Of a stretch of 5,429 nucleotides of DNA, positions 1 through 5,429 are shown in pieces. Each line of letters opens with the position of its first letter. The first letter of the stretch is position 1. The stretch covers positions 1 to 5,429 of the forward strand of contig CAZMRY010000091.1 in NCBI GenBank assembly GCA_964568815.1, read 5' to 3'. Source of the DNA: RGIG8700 sp964568815 (GTDB lineage: Bacteria > Bacillota > Clostridia > RGIG6154). Under the pieces are notes generated by a model. It saw only the letters and a list, made by a program, of their open reading frames with translations. It did not search any database and was not told where the DNA came from. A program made the translations under genes and the position numbers.

Positions 1-1375
1 TATAAAATGCCTTATATGCTCTGTAACCCATATAAACATCATATTTTGCTGCGATTTCAAAAGGTGCGTGCATTGAAAGGAGTGGCACTCCGCAGTCTAT
101 AACATCAATGTTTAGAACTGCAAAATACTGTGCAACAGTTCCGCCGCCGCCTTCGTCTACCTTGCCAAGCTCGGCTGTCTGCCATGCAACATCGTTTTCG
201 TCAAAGATGTCTGTTATTTTTCTTACAAGCTCAGCAGTTGCTTCATTTGTTCCGCTCTTTCCTCTTGCACCTGAATATTTCATAAGCGCAATACCCTTAT
301 TAAAGAATGCACTGTTTTTCTTCTCGTTTACATGGTCATAGTTGGGGTCAACTGCGGCAGTAACATCTGCTGACAAACAGATTGTGTTTGCTCTTGCATC
401 CGAAACTAAAATATCACAATATTTTTCACAGCTTAAATAACAAAGCTTAGCTAAAATATCTTCAAAGAATTTTGATTTCATACCCGTTGAGTCACAGCTT
501 CCGATTTCTTCTTTATCAACAAGATAGCAGATAGATGTATATTCAGGCTTTTCAACATCAAGAACTGCTCTTAAAGCTGTATATGCACAAACTCTGTCGT
601 CCTGACCGTATGAGCCTACCATACTTCTGTCAAGACCAACATCTTTAGCCTTGAATGCAGGTACGATTTCAATGTCTGCAGTTATAAAATCTTTTTCTGT
701 TATGCCATACTTGTCATTTAAAAGCTTCATAATATTTTTCTTGACATTAAGCTTTTCTTCTTCAAGAAGACCCTCACTGCCGATTAAAACATTAAGCTTT
801 TCGCCCTCAATGATTTTACCGCCCTTCTGCTCCATCTGTGATGCCGCAAGATGCGGAAGAAGGTCTGTTACACAAAAAACAGGGTCGTTTTCTTCTTCGC
901 CGATTACAATATTAACCTTTTCTCCGCCCTTTAATACAACACAACCGTGAATTGCAAGTGGCATTGCCACCCACTGATACTTTTTAATTCCGCCATAGTA
1001 ATGAGTTTTAAAGAATGCCAGTTCTTCTGCCTCATATAACGGATTTTGTTTTAAGTCAAGTCTTGGGGAATCGATATGAGCTGCAACAACTCTTACCCCC
1101 TCATTTACAGGCTTTTCACCCATAACACCAAGGAGAATTGCTCTGCCTCTGTTTACAATATAAAACTTATCTCCTGCTTTAAGGCTTTTGTATTCCGAAA
1201 GGTTTTTAAAGTCATTTGCCTCTGCAACCTTCTGGCAGAAGTCTGCACATTCTCTTTCTGTTTTGCAAAGAGATAAAAACGCCTTATATCCCTCGTTGAA
1301 ATCTGTCATTTCTTCTCTTAATTTATCGGTCATATTTTCATAACCGTTTTTTCTTTTAAATAATATGTCTTCCAT
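1..1375 (-). CDS. apeA: M18 family aminopeptidase (type 1), 3' end cut by window edge
   Basis: Cytosolic metallo-aminopeptidase that removes N-terminal amino acids from peptides. M18 enzymes are co-catalytic two-metal peptidases that usually form dodecameric tetrahedral particles (family knowledge). The window holds 458 residues. The final stretch, with SMHAPFE and then the DVYMGYRAYKAF end, matches the usual C-terminus, so only a few residues are probably missing. Expected metal and catalytic residues are visible: H100 and D102 in AAHIDSPRLD, D259 in SYGQDDRVCAY, E289-E290 in VDKEEIGS, D326 in VSDARA and H436 in MHAPFE. The SGARGKSGTNEA segment (368-379) and QDDR in place of the eukaryotic-type LDN motif fit the bacterial type 1 subgroup. 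There is no signal peptide. The ATG at 1375 is preceded by AAGGTGG (1382-1388), which abuts the TGA of the upstream gene; the gap is 13 bases. It is the last visible gene of the deoR operon. The family call is very secure; the symbol is less so. Confidence 0.95.
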   Translation of the reverse strand, partial: MEDILFKRKNGYENMTDKLREEMTDFNEGYKAFLSLCKTERECADFCQKVAEANDFKNLSEYKSLKAGDKFYIVNRGRAILLGVMGEKPVNEGVRVVAAHIDSPRLDLKQNPLYEAEELAFFKTHYYGGIKKYQWVAMPLAIHGCVVLKGGEKVNIVIGEEENDPVFCVTDLLPHLAASQMEQKGGKIIEGEKLNVLIGSEGLLEEEKLNVKKNIMKLLNDKYGITEKDFITADIEIVPAFKAKDVGLDRSMVGSYGQDDRVCAYTALRAVLDVEKPEYTSICYLVDKEEIGSCDSTGMKSKFFEDILAKLCYLSCEKYCDILVSDARANTICLSADVTAAVDPNYDHVNEKKNSAFFNKGIALMKYSGARGKSGTNEATAELVRKITDIFDENDVAWQTAELGKVDEGGGGTVAQYFAVLNIDVIDCGVPLLSMHAPFEIAAKYDVYMGYRAYKAFY

Positions 1376-1388
1376 TTTTGTCCACCTT

Positions 1389-3239
1389 TCACATTAATGC
1401 TCTTGTTAAATTCAGAATGTCGCCTTTATGCTTTTCAAATTCAGGCTTTATAAGATTTTCTCTGCCTAGTTTCTTACATACTGCCGAAAACTCCGAGAGC
1501 TTATCATCTGAAAGCTCTTTAACATCAACGCTCACAATACTTCTGTCTGTTAAATTGTTCATCATAACTTCTGTCTGCTTATCTGCTTTTTTATGGAGCA
1601 TATGAAGCATTAAAATATTTGCATCAACATCTATGATTTCGTTTTTAACGCCGTCTATGATTTCACTGCTGTAAACCTTGATTTTTTCGTTATAGAATTC
1701 TTTTTTAAGATATTTTTTCAGCTTTTTGTTTTTTTTATTCAACACCTGTGCAGTTTCTTTCTGTTTCATAGCTGATGCTAAATTTGAAACACTTTCAAGC
1801 ATCTTAATATAACAAAGATTATTTTCAAGAGATATGATATTATCTTCCTCAATTACTCCTTTTATATTTTCTTTATCTACAAAATAGTTGAGGCAAAGAA
1901 GAACTCTGTTATATAACTTCTCTAAGACTTCTGCATCTTTTGTATATTCAAAATACTTTTCAAGCATATTTACAAAAAGCATAGAGTCTTTATCGTAAAC
2001 TCTTTTATAGTGCGGATAATTTGCAGGAAATCTTCCGTCACTCAACTGATGATAGCCCATATTTAATAAAATATTTTTAAAGTGGGCTGTCTCTGCGTAT
2101 TCCTTATATAAGTTTTCAAGATAAATATACTGTTCCTTTAATGAAAGGAGTTTTTCTCCCGCAGTAATTCTGTCTTTAACATTAAGTCTTAAAAGCTCAT
2201 AGATTTCCTTATCTTCTGTTTCTTTTATAAACCGAGCCGTTCTTTCCACCGCAGAAATTTTGTTAAGTACATCTTTTCTTACATAATTTCTGAAAACAAG
2301 AAGTACATATCTGAATGTATTTTCATAAAATCTTGTTTCAAGGATATTTTCATCATCCTTTAAAACAAACTCACATACAGAGTTTATAACAGGTCTTTCC
2401 TTTTCAAGCTTTTGTGCAAAGCAAACATCAACAACATCATCTTTATAGCCTGTTATATCAAGCTTTAAAAATCCTGATATAACCTTTTCAAAATCAATTA
2501 AAAGATAACTGAAAGAGCCTTTGTCAAGAGGCTTGATTTCACAGCTCGTACCCACAACAAACACATGGCTCATCTTAACATTTTTTGCTTCTTCATATAT
2601 ACGAAGGTGAACAGGCAGACTGTCGCTCGCCTCTGCACCTGCACCTGCTGCAAGAACTATTTTAGCCTCTGTTTCTTCTTCCTTGAAGCTTATATTATTT
2701 TTTTCAAGTCTTATTGTTTCCTCGTCTGTTTTAACAACTGCATTTTTCCAACCGCTGTCATCAAAATTACAATCAAGCCAGTCTTCATAATCTCTGTTGT
2801 CAAAAATCTCTACGGGGTTTTTGAAATAAACAAGCTTTGGTGCACCTGGTTTATAATCTTCTATTAGTTTTACTTTGAAGCTTTCATCACCAACAATCTT
2901 TATTTTTTCGTCACCTAAATCTATTTCACCATCTATGTAGAGATACGGCTCTTTCTCTCCTGCATACAGCATAACACAGATTGAGTTGTTTCCGTCTCTT
3001 GTAAATGCGGTTATATCTGCCTCTTCATATTTTCTGTTGTCTTTGTCTGATATATCAAGGTATCTTAACACAGGCTGTGTGTTAACATATAACACAAACT
3101 GGCAGTTTGCATAAAGCTTTATTTTTGATGAAACCACATTCTTTTTGATTTCAAGCTTTTTTCTGAAAGCAACACATCTGTTTTTCAGGCTTTCGTTTAA
3201 AGCATCAAACAAAGGAAGCTTTATTACTTTATTTTTCAT
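1389..3239 (-). CDS. Divergent, C-terminally short GH78 alpha-L-rhamnosidase-like protein
   Basis: 616 residues, no signal peptide, so probably cytosolic. The order of recognisable blocks follows bacterial GH78 rhamnosidases. These are an opening FRKKLEI strand (25-31), the ANCQFVLYVNTQPV carbohydrate-binding-type block (44-57), a DYEDWLDCNFDDSGWKNAVV block (150-169), a beta domain with SGFLKLDITGY (255-265), ETRFYENTFRYVLL (301-314), and the entry to the alpha/alpha barrel (about 340-450, including DGRFPA at 401-406). In known GH78 enzymes the barrel opens with a D-C-P-x-R-E-Q...GD acid motif. Here the equivalent stretch is LLSLKEQ (364-370), which keeps one Glu (E369) but not the first Asp, and N376 falls near the later Asp. 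The chain also ends soon after the region matching SQHANALAL (IDVDANILML, 536-545), so the C-terminal part with the general base is absent. The next gene starts 13 bases on, so this is not a missed frame. ATG at 3239 has GGAG six bases upstream. Activity on rhamnosides is doubtful; a binding or altered role is possible. Confidence 0.75.
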   Translation of the reverse strand: MKNKVIKLPLFDALNESLKNRCVAFRKKLEIKKNVVSSKIKLYANCQFVLYVNTQPVLRYLDISDKDNRKYEEADITAFTRDGNNSICVMLYAGEKEPYLYIDGEIDLGDEKIKIVGDESFKVKLIEDYKPGAPKLVYFKNPVEIFDNRDYEDWLDCNFDDSGWKNAVVKTDEETIRLEKNNISFKEEETEAKIVLAAGAGAEASDSLPVHLRIYEEAKNVKMSHVFVVGTSCEIKPLDKGSFSYLLIDFEKVISGFLKLDITGYKDDVVDVCFAQKLEKERPVINSVCEFVLKDDENILETRFYENTFRYVLLVFRNYVRKDVLNKISAVERTARFIKETEDKEIYELLRLNVKDRITAGEKLLSLKEQYIYLENLYKEYAETAHFKNILLNMGYHQLSDGRFPANYPHYKRVYDKDSMLFVNMLEKYFEYTKDAEVLEKLYNRVLLCLNYFVDKENIKGVIEEDNIISLENNLCYIKMLESVSNLASAMKQKETAQVLNKKNKKLKKYLKKEFYNEKIKVYSSEIIDGVKNEIIDVDANILMLHMLHKKADKQTEVMMNNLTDRSIVSVDVKELSDDKLSEFSAVCKKLGRENLIKPEFEKHKGDILNLTRALM

Positions 3240-3245
3240 ATTTTT

Positions 3246-3252
3246 CTCCTTA
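3246..3252 (-). promoter_or_regulatory. Ribosome binding site fused to the deoR stop codon
   Basis: The minus strand reads TAAGGAG. The TAA is the stop codon of the regulator gene, and A/GGAG is the ribosome binding site for the GH78-like gene, six bases before its ATG. This confirms the ATG at 3239 as start and suggests coupled translation of the two genes. Confidence 0.8.
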
Positions 3253-4014
3253 TAATATTGTTACATTGTTCTTAATCGCTTCGTCAATAAATTCCTGAGG
3301 AAGCTTGCCGTCACTGATTAAAATATCTATATTAGAAAGTCTTGCATAGGTGTATGGCATATTTATGCCTACCTTTGAGCTGTCCATAAGAACTATTACC
3401 TTTTCCGCTCTTTCGACTATTGCTTTTTTAAGCTGACAGTCATTTACATTTCCGCAGGAAAAACCGTTGCTTAAAGAAAATCCCGGAACCGTTATAAAGG
3501 CAATGTCTATGTTGATATTTTTCATAAAATCAACAGCGCCCGCTCCTGCTACTGCAAGATTGTCTCTGCTCATTTCACCGCCTGTCAGATGCACAACAGA
3601 TGAGGTTGTGTACATAACCTCCATCGCAACATTTGGGGCAGATGTGAAAACATAATATCTTTCATCAGGCATTATTTTTGCTAAGCACATCATAGTTGAG
3701 CCTGCATCAAGGAAAATAGAACGACCTGGTACAAAAAATTCAACTGCTTTTTTTGCAATTATGTTTTTCTCTTCAATGTGAACAAGCTTTTGCTTTAAAA
3801 ACTTTTCTTCGTTTATATTGTCCGTTATAAAAGAAACAGCCTTTGCTCCGCCTCTTGTTCTGATAATCTTGTGCTCTTCTTCAAGATAGTTAAGGTCACG
3901 CCTTAATGTCATTGCAGAGATTTCAGGATACAGTTTGGCAAGCTCGGCTATTGTCGCTTCTCCTTTAGATTCTATATATGAGCTTATATGCTCTCTTCTT
4001 TCTTTATTATTCAT
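3250..4014 (-). CDS. DeoR/GlpR-family transcriptional regulator
   Basis: 254 residues, the normal length for the family. Residues 1-60 form the winged helix-turn-helix: IAELAKLYPEIS leads into the recognition helix, with the hallmark MTLRRDLNYLEEE (35-47) and the wing TRGGAKA (53-59). Residues from about 75 form the DeoR C-terminal effector domain, a ribose-phosphate-isomerase-like fold that in known members binds a phosphorylated sugar. Visible motifs are LDAGSTMMCLA (102-112), TSAPNVA (124-130), LTGGE (143-147), and KKAIVERAEKVIVLMDSSKVG (196-216, written here as family motif). ATG at 4014 has GGAG upstream at the normal distance, within the sequence CGGAGAATGTAAA. It is the first gene of its operon, and its own promoter overlaps a palindrome, so it is probably autoregulated and controls the GH78-like and aminopeptidase genes downstream. 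The effector cannot be named from sequence. Confidence 0.95.
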   Translation of the reverse strand: MNNKERREHISSYIESKGEATIAELAKLYPEISAMTLRRDLNYLEEEHKIIRTRGGAKAVSFITDNINEEKFLKQKLVHIEEKNIIAKKAVEFFVPGRSIFLDAGSTMMCLAKIMPDERYYVFTSAPNVAMEVMYTTSSVVHLTGGEMSRDNLAVAGAGAVDFMKNINIDIAFITVPGFSLSNGFSCGNVNDCQLKKAIVERAEKVIVLMDSSKVGINMPYTYARLSNIDILISDGKLPQEFIDEAIKNNVTIL

Positions 4015-4030
4015 TTTACATTCTCCGTTT

Positions 4031-4066
4031 TGTTCAAAATTAACATCTTAATGTTAACATTAAACA
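4031..4066. promoter_or_regulatory. Candidate DeoR-type operator: 16-bp palindrome plus further half-sites
   Basis: A perfect palindrome, TTAATGTTAACATTAA, lies at 4048-4063. A further TTAACAT at 4040-4046 forms an inverted pair with ATGTTAA at 4051-4057. The region can also be read as two TGTT-N7-AACA sites, at 4031-4045 and 4052-4066, whose starts are 21 bases apart, about two helical turns. The palindrome covers the -10 of the predicted promoter, and the second site covers the likely transcription start, the expected position for a repressor. DeoR-family regulators commonly bind inverted repeats in their own promoters. The binding protein is inferred to be the adjacent regulator. No run of T follows the palindrome on either strand, so it is not an intrinsic terminator. 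Confidence 0.6.
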
Positions 4067-4079
4067 GCTTCTTTGTCAA
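4051..4079 (-). promoter_or_regulatory. Sigma-A-type promoter of the deoR operon
   Basis: On the minus strand a consensus -35 TTGACA (4079 down to 4074) is followed, after 17 bases, by TAACAT (4056 down to 4051). TAACAT matches the -10 consensus at four of six positions, including the first two and last two bases. Transcription would start near 4044, about 30 bases before the regulator's ATG. The -35 overlaps the last codon and stop codon of the lytic transglycosylase gene, and the -10 lies in the palindrome. Confidence 0.65.
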
Positions 4080-4615
4080 GGGTTCATATTGTATAATGTA
4101 ATGTAAATTTGTTCATAAAGAAGAACTTTTTTGATATAATTTTTGGTTTCCTCGTATGGAATGGAATTAAAATCAAGTCCTGTTTCTTTAATTGTACCAT
4201 CATTTATCCATTCCTTAACCTTGTTAATTCCTGCATTGTAGGAAATAATCGCTATTTCCTTTGAGCCTGAGTCATCAAGAAGATATTTGAAATACCATAT
4301 ACCTGTTTTTATATTGGTTTCAGGGTTTTTAATGTCTTCCGTTGAAAGTTCCTCACCCATTTTTTCTCCGCACCAGAGAGCAGTTTCTTCTGTAAGCTGC
4401 ATAAGACCTATTGCACCCTTGTTTGACTTTGCATTTTCCTCAAATCCGCTTTCTGCTTTTATAAGTGCGTAAACAAGGCTTCTGTCAATACCGTACTCTT
4501 CTGAGTATTTATCTATATATTCGCTGTATTTCACCGGAAATATTCTTCTTGCTGTCATAAAGGCAAAAACTATAATAAGTATTACTAAGATAAGACTTTT
4601 AAAAAATTTCTTCAC
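4076..4615 (-). CDS. Membrane-anchored GH23 lytic transglycosylase (SLT domain)
   Basis: 179 residues. The enzyme cleaves the MurNAc-GlcNAc bond of peptidoglycan with formation of 1,6-anhydro-MurNAc (family role). Residues 5-20 are a single hydrophobic segment after a lysine-rich start, so the protein is an N-in, outward-facing anchor protein or is exported by this signal. The SLT domain follows: ALIKAESGF (50-58) with the catalytic Glu at E55, GAIGLMQL (67-74), ISYNAG (124-129) and IPYEETKNYIKKV (152-164). All motifs are intact, and the short size fits the single-domain clostridial type. The start is GTG at 4615, inside the end of coaE, supported by GAAAGGA seven bases upstream. The 17-base overlap suggests coupled expression with coaE. 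A coaE-transglycosylase order is common in Clostridia. Its likely job is wall turnover or insertion of wall-spanning structures; which of these cannot be told here. Confidence 0.93.
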   Translation of the reverse strand: MKKFFKSLILVILIIVFAFMTARRIFPVKYSEYIDKYSEEYGIDRSLVYALIKAESGFEENAKSNKGAIGLMQLTEETALWCGEKMGEELSTEDIKNPETNIKTGIWYFKYLLDDSGSKEIAIISYNAGINKVKEWINDGTIKETGLDFNSIPYEETKNYIKKVLLYEQIYITLYNMNP

Positions 4616-5165
4616 CGTAAAATCCTTTCAGTTGCTCTAAAATATTATGCTCACCGTCATTTATTACGGTGAAATCTGCTTTTGACTTAAAATATCCGTC
4701 ATCCTTCTGGGCTTTTATTCTGCTTTCTGCATACTCTTTGCTTACGCCCTCTCTTTCCACAATCCTTTTAACCCTTATATCCTCAGGGCAGTACACAAAA
4801 ACGGTACTGTCGCAAAGGGTATAAAGCTCTGTATCAAAAAGACCTATGGCATCTATAACTGTTTTGTCTGTTATTTCTTTTTTGATTTCTTCTATAATGT
4901 GTTTATGAGTTATAGAGTTTAAAAGCTGAAGCTTTTCAGGGTTATTGAACACAAGACTGCCAAGCCTTTTTCTGTCGAGACTTCCGTCTTCTTTTAAATA
5001 TTTTTCTGAAAAGGCATCAACAACTTCTGCAAGACATTTACTGCCCTTTTCCATAACTCTGTGGGCAACCTTGTCTGCATCAATTATTTTAAATCCTGCT
5101 TTTTCAAACTCTTTTGAAACGGTGGTTTTTCCCCCTCCGCTTCCGCCTGTTATTCCTATAACCAT
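4599..5165 (-). CDS. coaE: Dephospho-CoA kinase
   Basis: Last step of coenzyme A synthesis: ATP-dependent phosphorylation of the 3'-hydroxyl of the dephospho-CoA ribose, in the cytosol. 188 residues, slightly short for the family (usually about 190-210). Visible features are the P-loop GGSGGGKTT (7-15) at the very N-terminus, the DAD motif (29-31) whose second Asp is the expected catalytic residue, the substrate/lid part with DGSLDRKRLGSLVF (60-73) and LNSITHKHI (82-90), the CPEDIRVKRIVEREGVS stretch (126-142), and ADFTVINDG (163-171), where most members have N-N-G or N-x-G. ATG at 5165 has AGGAG six bases upstream. The gene begins 31 bases after the YeiH-like stop and overlaps the transglycosylase gene. 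In many Clostridia polA precedes coaE; here a membrane protein gene does, so the gene order has been changed in this lineage or differs from that norm. Confidence 0.96.
   Translation of the reverse strand: MVIGITGGSGGGKTTVSKEFEKAGFKIIDADKVAHRVMEKGSKCLAEVVDAFSEKYLKEDGSLDRKRLGSLVFNNPEKLQLLNSITHKHIIEEIKKEITDKTVIDAIGLFDTELYTLCDSTVFVYCPEDIRVKRIVEREGVSKEYAESRIKAQKDDGYFKSKADFTVINDGEHNILEQLKGFYGEEIF
4623..4629 (-). promoter_or_regulatory. Ribosome binding site that decides the GTG start of the transglycosylase
   Basis: The minus strand reads GAAAGGA, seven bases before GTG at 4615, inside the coaE coding sequence. It places the start so that the lysine-rich N-terminus and full hydrophobic anchor are included. 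The next in-frame ATG (residue 20) would remove the membrane segment. Confidence 0.7.
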
Positions 5166-5196
5166 ATTTACTCCTTTTTTTTTAAAATTATTACCG

Positions 5197-5429
5197 TTAC
5201 AGCAGTCCCATAAACCAAATAACCACCAGTGCCGTCAATGTCACCAATGTATCAATGGTTATACCATAGAACATTGGTGACAGTCCTGCTTTTTTAAAAT
5301 CAGTAATGCTGGTACCAAGACCAATAGCAGCAAGTGCAGTTACCATCAGAAATTTACTCACACTCTTCATTATGTCTGATATTTCTGTCGGAATAAGTCC
5401 GATGCTGTTCACAAATTTTTCATTATTCA
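5197..5429 (-). CDS. C-terminal part of a YeiH/UPF0324 family membrane protein (putative sulfate exporter family)
   Basis: 76 residues are visible, ending with TAA at 5197-5199, and the frame is open to the window edge, so the 5' part is missing. A GTG at 5412 lies in frame but is an internal valine codon: the reading continues upstream as NNEKF, and no ribosome binding site is evident. The fragment has two hydrophobic segments, about 24-39 and 52-76, joined by a short polar loop with ITDFKKAGLSP. The pattern FLMVTALAAIGLGTSITDFKKAG closely resembles the C-terminus of the E. coli YeiH family (FLLTMAMAALGMETHISALKKAG, recalled, not searched). Members are polytopic inner-membrane proteins of about ten helices. 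The sulfate or sulfonate export role is only a family label. It lies 31 bases before coaE on the same strand and could share its transcript. Confidence 0.8.
   Translation of the reverse strand, partial: NNEKFVNSIGLIPTEISDIMKSVSKFLMVTALAAIGLGTSITDFKKAGLSPMFYGITIDTLVTLTALVVIWFMGLL

Noticed and set aside
651..950. Plus-strand open frames of 60-110 codons, here and at 108-341, 1076-1276, 1378-1605, 2565-2867, 3467-3655, 4287-4472 and 4945-5280
   Set aside because: They lie antisense to well-supported genes, and their translations are low-complexity, rich in Ser, Phe and Leu and unlike any family I know. None has a convincing ribosome binding site.
2176..2185. TTAACATTAA, identical to half of the operator palindrome
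   Set aside because: It arises from a Leu-Asn-Val codon run in the GH78-like gene, lacks the other arm, and similar ACATTAAG strings recur in the window, so chance is enough.
4048..4063. Palindrome as an intrinsic terminator between the two operons
   Set aside because: The stem would be only A/T-rich, with two G/C pairs and no loop, and no T-run follows on either strand. Its overlap with a -10 fits an operator better.
5171..5183. Homopolymer T run as a terminator for the minus-strand YeiH-like gene
   Set aside because: On the transcribed (minus) strand it is an A run next to the coaE ribosome binding site, with no hairpin before it.
5170..5235. Possible promoter for coaE with TTGACG as -35
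   Set aside because: No -10 at 16-18 bases matches more than three consensus positions. The short 31-base gap rather suggests transcription from upstream.
5197..5412. A complete 71-residue small membrane protein starting at GTG 5412
   Set aside because: The frame continues open to the window edge and the sequence matches the C-terminus of YeiH-type proteins, so it is a partial gene.

Overview
All genes in this AT-rich window lie on the minus strand, so the order of transcription runs from high to low coordinates. The low GC content, strong AGGAG-type ribosome binding sites, lysine- and isoleucine-rich proteins and a coaE-lytic transglycosylase pair all suggest a low-GC Firmicute of the Clostridia, perhaps a gut or other anaerobic species. 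This is inferred from gene content and composition; nothing in the window fixes the genus.

Region 1 (5429 down to 4076) is a housekeeping cluster. It starts with the C-terminal end of a YeiH/UPF0324-type membrane protein that is cut by the window edge. Dephospho-CoA kinase (coaE) follows after 31 bases. A small membrane-anchored GH23 lytic transglycosylase comes next; it starts at GTG and overlaps coaE by 17 bases.

Region 2 (4079 down to 1) looks like a separate operon. Its promoter has a consensus -35 that overlaps the last codons of the transglycosylase gene. The -10 is buried in a perfect 16-bp palindrome, a likely operator. The genes are a DeoR-family repressor, then (10 bases later) a divergent GH78 alpha-L-rhamnosidase-like protein of 616 residues, then (13 bases later) an M18 metallo-aminopeptidase that runs off the window just short of its expected end. 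The stop codons and ribosome binding sites touch or overlap at both junctions, so one mRNA and coupled translation are likely.

The most notable item is the GH78-like protein. It keeps the family's N-terminal beta domains and the start of the helical barrel. It appears to lack most of the catalytic acid motif, and it ends before the C-terminal part that carries the general base in characterised GH78 enzymes. Together with a sugar-responsive type of regulator and a cytosolic peptidase it forms an unusual set. I see no mobile element, CRISPR array, RNA gene or convincing intrinsic terminator. There is no gene-free stretch longer than 61 bases.
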